Source: Acridotheres tristis (Eukaryota; Chordata; Aves; Passeriformes; Sturnidae). From it: 64,000 nucleotides of DNA. How positions within the stretch are numbered: position 1 is the first letter of the stretch; each line of letters opens with the position of its first letter. Of the stretch, positions 40,540 to 49,484 are shown one piece after another. Both the position numbers and the translations under genes were made by a program. Below the pieces are notes generated by a model. That model had not been told where the DNA came from. It searched no databases and was given only the letters and a program-made list of their open reading frames with translations. The stretch lies in contig CM072919.1 in the NCBI GenBank assembly GCA_037013685.1, forward strand, positions 50,550,616 to 50,614,615, read 5' to 3'.

Positions 40540-43500
40540 TCAAACTTAAGTTTTTCAGAGGCTTTCAGTGACAAAACTTCAGTGGCAAGTTTAGAGTGGC
40601 CTGCCTGTAGTGGTAGCGATGTTAGTGCTTTTGAAACTGTTTATCTCATACTATTTAATCTTAGGTAACCAGAAATACAGCCCCTTATGAAAAAACCTGA
40701 GCTATTGCTCTGTATTAAGACATTGCCGAGAAGCTGAAGCCTACGAGAACCAAGTGCTGTAAGAATAATTATGTGAGGGGGAAGGAGATATTATCTAAAT
40801 AGCTTCAGAATGCATCCACATTTACTCTAAGGAACTATAGCAGACCCACAGAGCAAGTTAAAGCTGACAGCAGAACAAAGGTGGTATCACTACTAGTAGT
40901 CAAGGCTTACGTGTGAAGAGGGAAAAAATACATGGTGGCAGACACCAAAACATTCAGCCTGTGTTTACTGGATATGAGGGAAGAAGATAAAGGAAAGATT
41001 CCCTCCTAAATAAGTTTCTTATTAGCAGTGACTTCTGTAGTGACAGGTAGTGAGAAGCTTTTACTTGGCAGGAGCATCTATATGATTTCTGTTCTCTATA
41101 TCTCTGTGTCTACCTAAATTCTGAGAGATCATCTGCTGAAGACATTAGTTTTTAAAGCTCTTTTAAATTTTAGAAGCATTTATGTTCTCATTATCCATTT
41201 ATATTTTGAAGAAATATACTTTTCTCTTTTATTCTCCCAAATCAAACTTTAATAGAAATTCAAATCTATATATGATAGACTGAAATATCTGAGTATTTGA
41301 AACAGATACTGTTTCTTAGATATGTAAGTTGTTTATGGAAGTGCTCTGATATATTTAGCATTTCAAATATTTTTCACTGAAATCTAAGGAAGTATTGTTT
41401 GATGGCTAGATTTGCAAATCTAAAAAAAAACTCTTTCCCTGCTCAAAAATAAATAGTTTTACTTTAATGATTCCTAAGAAGCTTGATTTTTACCACTGCT
41501 TTCTTTCACTACCTGAGGTATTAATCTAACATAATTGTAATTATTGTTATGTTTAAAATCTGTACAATGTTCATGTCTGTTTCCTCACCATCCAGTCTTA
41601 CATTTGCTCTTCCTGCTTTCTCATTCACACAGTATTTTCACAGCAATTTTGAGATTATCGTGCATCATTTTAAGACATTTTACAGGTGATTTGTTCAAAC
41701 AAAGCCACCAAAGAAGACAACCTTAGCCTTGTGGGTAAAACATAAAAAAATTAAACTCCTTGGTTCATTATCTCCCTCATTACAACATGTTTCTCTAAAT
41801 AGGATTAATAGAGTACCTACCACAGGTTTTCTGCACTGATTGCACATGAATTTGTGGATGCTAATATTCAAGGACATTAAAACAAAAATAAAAGAAATTA
41901 GATGCTTTCAAATAAGTGATACTTTAACGTTTGGTCCCATAAAATAAAATAAACATTACAAAAAATTAAGCCTATAAACATCAGAAAGATGGATAAGTTG
42001 ACACACCATTCTGCATATCTCTGTTTAATAATATTATATTTCATTTCCCATGCTAAGAAAACAGCCATTACCCAAGGCAGCCACTCGTAAACAGCCATTG
42101 TGAACAGATTGCATCCTTGTTGGTGGTATGATAATTGAAATAAGTTTACCAGTCTTTTATGAGGAAATACCAGATGTATAAAATACCTATTAATCAACTC
42201 ACTCAGTTTTGCAAACATCAGTTTTAATACCAACAGCTATCAAAGAATAAATGGAATAAGAGGAAAAATATCAAAGAATTAACAAAATGGCTCAGCAACA
42301 TGTTGCATTGCTTGCAGTGATGGAGGTAAAATAGGAAGCAGTCTAGACTAGAAGGATTGTATCTTTTGGGCTTTGCTTATGGACGTTGATTTCACTGTCT
42401 GCTTTTGAGTCTCTGAAATGCCTCTCTTATAAGCCTGCTTGAAAGCAATTTCATGAACAATAGCAGGGGCAGCTCCCCATCAGTCTCTCAGATATTTTTT
42501 TCTCTTCTGTAATAATTGTAAATACAATTGTCAATGTCTAGTTTTATGTTTGTGCAATAGGCTTCAAAGGTATTACCCGTCATACAGTAAGCTGAGCTAA
42601 TGTAACTAGTTTCTTCTATTCCTGGACAAGTTTAGATTTTCATTTTCTTTCTTTCTTTTTTTTTTCTTTTTTTTAAATTTTTTGAGCAGGGGAGAAGAGG
42701 TTTTGTTTGTTTATTATTATTAAATGCTTTAGAAACTAGAATTTTGAAGCTCTCACAGGAACATGTAAGAGCTAATGATATCTGAGATTCAGGCCCAAAT
42801 TTGTTTGTTTGGTTTTTTGTCTGTTTGTATTAAGAAAAGAGATAAAAGTCTCCTGGAACATTTTTGTGTTCTCATTGCAAAACTTTTCTCAGTCACCCAC
42901 TGTTTCTATCTACAAACACTGCTGTCTATGCAGAAAATGTACTTAGCTGGTGAAAGAAATCATAGAAAAATATGGATTAATCAGCTGCTGTTACTTGGGT
43001 AATTGTAGCAGCAGCCAAAAAAGCTGTAACATTCACTACCTGCTTCACAACTCTTTATGAGTTGTAGGAAACCTGCACTGCATTGACCTTTTGTCAGAGA
43101 CTGCACACACACAGACTGTTTTTGCATTGCTTGGAGTGCCAAGAGCATTTTGGAAAAGGCAACTCAGTAGAGTGACAAAATTACGTTTTTGACTCTGGTA
43201 AAGCTAGATTAGCTGGCCTTTCTCTGCCAGTGGTGCAAGCAAATAGGACTAGTTTGGCAAAAGAAGACAGGTCAAACTGAAGATCTGTTTGCCTTGAAGA
43301 GGCAGTCTTCAAACTACCTCTAGGTCTGTTTTTGCGTTAGAGTATATACATATATATTAGAGCATATCTCCTGGTTATTTCTAGTGAAAAGACTACAATT
43401 TCTCCACCTTAGGAGTAAGACATGCTAAAGCATCACTATGAGATTTCAAATAAAGATAACCGCAGTTGAGAAGCTACTTTTACTCTCATTTTTACTTAGA

Positions 43501-45484
43501 AGCCAATGGATTAATAACATAGTGGCAGGGAAGTAAGGCTGTGAAAACATCAGTTTATATCTCAATTGCTACTGTTACTTGGAAAAATATTTGTTTATGC
43601 CGCAGGTATCTTTGAAAAGAGCACACATAACATCAGTGAGTTTGATTACGAATTGTGATCAATCTATACCTGAATTTGAACACTTTTTTATTTTAACAAA
43701 TACATGTATACAAAAAGCAAACTATCGACAGTGTGACTAATACCTCTGATTCAGTGAAAAAGGCAGGGGCATATTTCAAAAAAATACTTTCTGGCTGATA
43801 AACACTGAAGAGAGAAAATATACCCAAATTTAGCTAACTAATTAACCAATTGAGGCACTAGCATTGACCAAGGATGTGGAAGGACAAGGATGTAACTTTT
43901 GACAAGCCTGCTCAGTGGCAATAAAGATTAGCTCTGTAAGACTCCTGGCACTGAAATCAATACTAATCTGTTACTAAGGAACAGCTCATCCAGTCAGAAG
44001 TTCCAGGGAAAGCTGGTTGCCTGCCCTTAAGCCATATGCAGAAACATATGACATGCATACAGTTGTTTGTAGAGCTAGAGATACATAACTTTAAACATTG
44101 TGGTACCTCGTATAATTATTCTGGCACTCAATTTTTGAAGTTTATGGCACGAAAAGGAGATGGGGGACTGCCAAGTTCAGTGAGTTGGACGCTGATTGTC
44201 TTAGACACTTTGAATATTGCCCTTAAGAAGAGAACCTGTCTCGAATTTCTATGCACATAAACAATATTACTGCCTGTATAGGTTCACCAACTCCTTGGAT
44301 GGGTACAGTTAAACATATATTTAAACATTGACAGGAAGATAATTTATTATTCTCACCACTCAAGACTGTATAGTTTATAGCAGTTTGCCCCACCCATCTT
44401 AATATCATTCAAGCTGTGGAACTGCTCTTGACAACTCATCATAGTACCAGATCCCAGACCAGTAGGCAGCAGAGGGAATCACTGGTGGAGCCCAGATAAT
44501 CTTCCTAGGTGAGATTGTTGTGCTGCTGTCCATAAGGAAAACTGCTTTCACGTCCATCTAGGGTCTTCACCAGATTCTTGGCATGCAAAAACCCCTTATT
44601 TATCTTGTAATCTCTTTATTCTACTAAGTACACAGTTTTATAGCAGTAGGCATTTAAAAACATAAAAGCTTCAGAAGCCTTTTTTTTGGCAAAATAGAAG
44701 ATATCTTGGATAAGAAAAGTAAAGAAAAGGCGTATTATAGTTATAACAAGTACTGTTTGAGTGATACCAAGTCATTTACTGACCTCTTTCCCCTTATAAT
44801 AATATCACTTCTGTTCCCTAAGTGACATTACTTTGGCTCACAGATATTCTAGAGCCATTCTGCTGGATAGCGTGTGCAGCCATTGAAAAATATAATCCTT
44901 GCAATGAATTAAATGAAAAACTAACTAGAAAAGCAGTACATATTACAAGCATAATAGCTGGCTTGAAAGTGTATCCTGGGGTTTCAGATGATGTCATAAT
45001 CTGCTACAGCAAATTTAATAGTATTGTTGCCTGGAAGCTAAGCCATTATACTATGTTTAATTTCACTAAGATGTAAATTACATGGTTCAGTGTTGCATAG
45101 TACTGGCTACTGCCATTGTAGATTCTTGTTCTTGCAGCTGTCAGGAATTCTAATATTCAAGGGGATTTTGTTTAGCTGTTAGTCGACAGCTTTTAGAGAT
45201 TTTTTTTTTAAATAATAATTTTACCCTCCCTTATTTGCTATTAGTCCACCCCATCTCTGCATTCATTTTTTTTTTTCAAAAAACAATAGGCTGACTCTTC
45301 AAAGTATATCCGTAAATATTCAGTCCTTGAAGAAAAGAAAAGCAATATGGCTTGAGAGTGACATCCTGCCTTCTACCACATTTCATTTTAGTGAGCCTTC
45401 AAGTCAAAAAGAAGATGCTTTCCTTACAGAGTAATGGCCAGCTTGGGTGCTTATATTCAATCTTTTATGGTAATTGCTGTAATT

Positions 45485-45523
45485 AGGCAGAACGAAACTT
45501 GAAAAAGGCAGAATGAAACTTGA
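45485..45523. repeat. 18-bp imperfect direct duplication
   Basis: AGGCAGAACGAAACTTGA (45485-45502) recurs as AGGCAGAATGAAACTTGA (45506-45523). The single difference is a CG-to-TG change, as expected for methyl-CpG decay. Confidence 0.85.
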
Positions 45524-46364
45524 GGAGACATTCTGTATTACCACTTGACTTTTACAAGAAAAAAATATAAATAAAACTTGCTCCCAATAAGTAGATCAAA
45601 ACTTCTGTTGTAATCTGAAATTTGCAGCTGAACTACATAGGAAAACAGCCTAGTTGATACCTATAAAGTGTAATAGATGTATCTTTAAAGTAGTATGACA
45701 TATTTTCTACCATTAAAAACTAATGCAGAAATTGACTATTAGCACCCAGACACGAGCTTTAATATCAATGATTTACTGGCAACCTATTGCAAGTACTGTG
45801 ATGTACAGTGCAATGCAATGAAAATGCTGGGAGGGGCTTATTGTTTGCTCTTTCAAATGTTAGTGAGTTAAAAAGTTCTTATCCTTGCACATCTATATCT
45901 TTTTCTCTCTGCACTTGTCTGTGGGTGGATAATTTACCTATCTGTGATGCTTGCCAATTCCATACTTTTGACAACATAATTGATTTTAGTTAGGCTTATG
46001 CATATATGGGAAATCAGTGAAAACTTTAGATTAGCTTTTAAAAGCAAGTATTGTTAACAAAGGGATGATTCAAAACAGAGATATGCTTGAGAAGACACAA
46101 AATAAATCAACAGAAGCTGGTGTCAGTTATAAGCAACATACAATTAAAAATAATCTAATCTTTGTTTTGAAAACTTAAATGTAAATATGAATATTCCAGT
46201 GGCTCACATTTACAAAAATGTGCTCATATTTGCTGCTGTCAGTAGCCTTTTTTCATATAGCAAAACCATTGACGAGATTTTGATTCTGGCTGTTGATCTA
46301 TTTGCTTATTGTAATTGTTGTGATCTACTTGCACAACTTCCCATCTTTATATCACAGCTGTGGT

Positions 46365-46883
46365 TTAGCAGTCGTTCAGTAGCTCTGTGAGAGAAGGCAT
46401 ACTTCTGCCAGTGCTCTGAAACATTTCTGTGATTACCAGTGTCACTTTCAGGAGTCCCACTGCAGATGGGTTTTCTGATAGCCCAGGCAGGGTGTTCAAC
46501 TGTTTAATGCCCTCTGCTGCCACAGCAGCTATTCCAAAAGCCCACCTGAGTCCCTTTGGGTCTTTGTAATAGCCGTTCCTGAGGAAGTCTATGCCTAGGA
46601 TACATGGTGCCTCTGGGCCAGTCACAATAGGATGTTTCTGCCACTCTTTCCCAGTCAGGCTCACCTCAGCCTCCAGCAAAGTCAATTCCTGAGATCCCCC
46701 CGTAACCCCAGCAATTGAAACAGGTTCCTCCCCGACATGTCCCGATGGTATTAATGTACATTGTGAACCAGTGTCAACCAATGCTCTGTGTTCCTGTGGC
46801 TCTGATGTGCCAGGCCATCGGATCCACACCATCCAAAAGATCCAGTTTTCCCTTGCCTCTACCTGTCTAGAGGCAGCGCCCCT
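46365..46883 (-). pseudogene. pro: ERV aspartic protease, 3'-truncated pol start
   Basis: This is a retroviral aspartic protease, which cleaves viral polyproteins during maturation. The first ATG in the frame is at 46832, but the frame continues without a break from the TAG at 46886-46884. Counting from that ATG, the catalytic motif LVDTGSQ has its aspartate at residue 20 (codon 46775-46773). A glycine-rich GVTGG segment at residues 42-46 fits the flap, and ILGID at residues 78-82 matches the conserved protease C-terminal motif. So the catalytic core looks intact. After a GLLKV segment near residues 127-131 the sequence no longer looks like the expected pol continuation and ends at a stop 46367-46365. 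This suggests a deletion or insertion junction right after the protease. RT is absent. As a provirus remnant it is presumably non-functional. Confidence 0.85.
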
Positions 46884-47564
46884 CTATCCCTGGTTATTAT
46901 TTCTCTCCTGGGCATACATACTAGAGGTTCCTTCAAGGGGATCTGACAGATCATCCTCCCTTCTGTAATACCCTGCACCTTGGTCATGGGAGGCTGAGGT
47001 TACCTTCACTTTAGTGGAGCTCCTTTGGTTAGTGTTTCCATCCCTGAGTTGACACACCCATGCTGCCAGGACAGAAGTGGGTTTCCCATCCCATCTTCTC
47101 ATATCTTCCCTGTGGTCACATAGAAAGAACCACAGGTCAGCACGTGGGGTGTACCCTCTCTCCCTAGCGGGGGGGCGTTGGGCTCTACTTTTGGGGTCCA
47201 TGACTCGCACTGGTGCTGCACTGATCTTCCTCACCTCTTCCCTTATCTCCTTCATCTCCTTAAACTCCTCTTTGAGTTCCTTAACCACAGCAGAGACATG
47301 AGCCTGCACTGGGCCAGCCATCATACTCTGATAATTCCTGAGCCTGTTGGCAACAGAACCCACTGTCACTTGGCTGGTATGCCCTGTGCACCTGACCTTG
47401 TCAGGGTCATTGTCATGCTGTCCATCTCTCCCAAAGAGCACCTCCAGTACTGCAACTTCTCTCAGCTGTTGGATCCCTTCCTCAAGGGTATTCCAACACA
47501 TTCTGTGGTGATGCTCCTGAATTCTCTCCCTGTGGACAAACCTCTCTCTCACACTCATTAAAAG
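46884..47564 (-). pseudogene. gag: ERV gag, C-terminal part (downstream of in-frame TGA)
   Basis: This is the second part of the interrupted gag, the structural polyprotein of the element. It lies in the same frame as the upstream gag; the first ATG after the break is at 47558. Visible features in order are an EEGIQQLREVAVLEVLFG segment (about residues 27-44), resembling the avian ERVL gag region before the central domain; a charged, probably coiled-coil stretch of alternating E/K (about 92-112); the ERGYTPRADLWFF block and RRWDGKPTS (about 133-160); and a tail rich in N/Q ending at TAG 46886-46884. No CCHC zinc knuckle is visible. The terminal TAG is in frame with the protease, so it is either a decayed sense codon or a natural readthrough stop. 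Confidence 0.8.
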
Positions 47565-48530
47565 TCACTCCCAGAGGGAAAGGATGCCTGTCTCCCTTAC
47601 AAATATTTGGTCCACACCTGAGTCCTGGGTCAAGGATCCCAAATTCCTTGCCTCAGTACCATCCAGTTGCACACCTGTACCCATAAGGTCCCAGACCCGT
47701 AGTAACCAGGTTGTAAAAGGCTCACAGCCCCGTCGTACAATGTCTTTTCGCAGGTTACAGAGACTCTCATATGACAGGGACTCGGTGATGATCTCAACTT
47801 CTGGCTCCCCTGCTGGTTGTGAGGGGCCCCCTTCCTGACCCTTATTATAGAAGTGCCTTGTTTTCATCTTAGACTTCCTAGTTTCCACAGGGCCAGCTGC
47901 TCCTGGCTGTGAATGCCCTTGCAGTTCAGCTGGAACCTGAACAGATGTAATGTCTGTGGGTCCCACTGCTGCACCATCAGATTCTCCCTCTTTAAGGCAG
48001 GGGCAGGGTTTCTCACCAGCTGGGGAGAGGTATTCCTTCAGCATCTGGCCCATCTCATGTATCTCCTTCACTAGCACCCCCACCCATTCTGGGTGGTTCT
48101 TTTCCGAGGTGGGCTGTGGGGCAGGGTCAGACTCTGGGGCAGGGTCAGGCTCTGGGGTAATATCCCTAGTTTCTGAAACAGGGTCAGGCTCTGGGGTAGC
48201 ATCACTATTTCCTGGGGTAGGTATCAGGGTTGTTATCCAAGTCAATCTCCCCTTATCTCTGAATGTTAGATAGAACAGGTTTAACAGGGATATCAGCAAC
48301 ACCAGCCTCAGTATAATGTTATTAGCATTTAGAGCAGATTTGAACCCCTTGAAGACTGGTGGGGTGGACTTCAAAAACTGTGTGATGGGTTGGGAGAGAA
48401 TTTCACCTGCTGTCACTTCCTCACAGTAAGTACCATTATTGAAGTAGCCCCAAAAATACACACTTAAGAGTGCGATAGTTCTGAATCCATGTGGCCATCT
48501 TCCAGAAAAAATTAAAAATCCATTAATTCC
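47565..48530 (-). pseudogene. gag: ERV gag, N-terminal part with hydrophobic segment
   Basis: The frame is open from just after a TGA at 48533-48531 to a TGA at 47567-47565. No ATG occurs in the N-terminal part; the first plausible start is GTG at 48461, giving 298 residues. From that GTG, a possible N-glycosylation sequon NGT lies at residues 9-11, a strong hydrophobic stretch (IILRLVLLISLLNLFYLTF) at about 49-67, a proline/acid-rich repeat of PEPDP units at about 89-118, and a gag core segment with TWLLRVWD at 251-258. The frame upstream of the GTG also reads hydrophobic (...FRTIALLSVYFWGYF). The original start codon therefore appears to lie upstream and to be lost. A membrane-spanning-type segment is unusual for a retroviral Gag. 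The TGA that ends the piece lies in frame with the rest of gag. Confidence 0.8.
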
Positions 48531-48750
48531 TCAACTGATCAACCCACAAGATTAACTGGATAATAGCCACAGTAACCTTGGCTATGAGACTCGTGTTCAA
48601 AAAAGGGCTTGCAATTGGGGAGAGCTATAGCAGTGACCACATGGAGGCCAAACCAGGGTAAGGTGGACAGCATGGTGTCACCTACCACAAACTTGGGTAA
48701 CTCAGGAGAACTGTTATTCCTTTTTCACCCTTTCCTCTCAGTGTCCTCAG
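48531..48750 (-). other. ERV untranslated leader between primer binding site and gag
   Basis: About 220 bases separate the primer binding site from the open gag frame. A packaging signal would be expected here in a retrovirus, but I cannot identify one by eye. A 73-residue plus-strand frame at 48609-48830 is antisense. Confidence 0.6.
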
Positions 48751-48768
48751 GCCTCATGTTGGTTGCCA
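48751..48768 (-). other. ERV primer binding site, tRNA-Lys-like
   Basis: The minus strand reads TGGCAACCAACATGAGGC, five bases (GATCT) after the LTR's terminal CA. It starts with TGG, as complement of a tRNA CCA end requires. It resembles the tRNA-Lys(1,2) primer binding site TGGCGCCCAACGTGGGGC with four differences, two of them CG-to-CA changes expected from CpG decay. The tRNA assignment is an inference. Confidence 0.6.
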
Positions 48769-48773
48769 AGATC

Positions 48774-49484
48774 TGTCTTGGTTTGAAAGACAAGTATTTC
48801 CTAAGAAAAAGGCAAGAGCCCCTTCGCTGAGATGGAGAGTGCAACTCCCTCCCTTCCAATTATTATAGTTTGAAATCAGAGGCTTTCAGGCAGAAGACAT
48901 GGGGATAGGAATAACAGTTCTTTACTGATATCTAACAAGGCAAACAGCAGAAACAACAGCAGCTATAAAAATTGACAGCAAAACAGAACAGTGTAGCTCA
49001 GTTCCAGTCCCTTTTGGCCAAGGCCTCTCCCTGCGCTCAGTTCCCGGTGCTGTGGGCAGGGCAGGGCCCGCAGCTGAAGGGGCTGGGGGATGGCGGCAGC
49101 GCCCAGGGCTGAGAGGGATGGAGGAGCCGCTCCCCCCTCACGGTGTCGGCCGTGGTGCTCGGCAGAGTGCCCGGAGGCAGTGGGATGAAGTGGGAAGGCA
49201 GCAGAGCGATGTCCGACAGCAGGGAACGTGGCTCCCGGCGCTGGGATGGCGGGGAGGATGCTCGGTAGGAGCCCTGGCCGCTCCTCCTCTGACTCCACCA
49301 GTGAGTGAGGGAGCGGGAGCCCAGGCCCCCTGTCCCACCTTTCCTTTTCCGATGTTCCCCCTGTCCCAACGCCCCTGAGAGAGAAAACTGTTACTACTAA
49401 GGTGTAGCCACAAATCCTTAGCATAACAATGGGAAAAATTCCACAGAAAGAAAAGGGAAAAATTCAACCCCCAACAACCAGTCA
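48774..49484 (-). mobile_element. 5' LTR of the ERVL-like provirus
   Basis: It runs on the minus strand from TGACTGGTTGTTGG (49484) to CTTTCAAACCAAGACA (48774). The ends are TG...CA, and the first ~12 bases are an imperfect inverted match to the last ~12. The U3 part (about 49380-49020) is strikingly GC- and CpG-rich compared with the AT-rich surroundings. An AGTAAA poly(A)-like signal lies at 48926-48921 (minus strand), followed by GAACTGTTATTCCTAT and a purine-rich AGGGAGGGAG stretch in the U5-like part. Retroviral LTRs carry promoter and polyadenylation signals. The 5' limit is inferred from the TG and the inverted ends; the 3' limit is supported by the adjacent primer binding site. Short frames on both strands (48963-49503) are products of its GC-rich composition. 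Confidence 0.8.
48921..48926 (-). terminator. LTR poly(A)-like signal AGTAAA
   Basis: AGTAAA on the minus strand, inside the LTR and about 150 bp before its 3' end, is a common variant of the AATAAA polyadenylation signal. Placement fits the R region. Confidence 0.5.

Larger units (their letters stand above)
35161..46364. other. Long AT-rich non-coding stretch
   Basis: No recognisable gene or transposon in about 11 kb. Minor features listed separately are an A-rich tract, a hairpin at 36553, a microexon-like signal at 37411, a CA/TA microsatellite at 38715, an X-box-like motif at 40210, a hairpin at 40521 and a short duplication at 45485. Frames such as 41898-42233 minus (111 residues, hydrophobic) and 39356-39595 minus lack recognisable domains. 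Confidence 0.45.
46365..49484 (-). mobile_element. Partial class III (ERVL-like) endogenous retrovirus
   Basis: Transcription order on the minus strand: 5' LTR (49484-48774), 5-bp spacer, primer binding site (48768-48751), ~220-290-bp leader, gag (from about 48530 or 48461 down to 46887), and protease (46883-46365). Gag features such as TWLLRVWD, the ERGYTPRADLWFF block and an RRWDGKPTS block, and a protease with LVDTGSQ and ILGID, are those I associate with avian ERVL-type elements. The frame is continuous through gag and protease, broken by one TGA (47567-47565) and one TAG (46886-46884). The element ends shortly after the protease. No RT, RNase H, integrase, envelope or 3' LTR was recognised anywhere in the window. 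Target-site duplication cannot be tested because the 3' end is missing. Class assignment is from pattern recognition only. Confidence 0.85.

Noticed and set aside
46187..46390. Possible continuation of the retroviral pol region left of the protease
   Set aside because: Reading both strands gave no RT-like motif (no YXDD or LPQG-type box) in this stretch.
47178..47561. 127-residue plus-strand frame opposite gag
   Set aside because: Antisense shadow of the retroviral gag frame.
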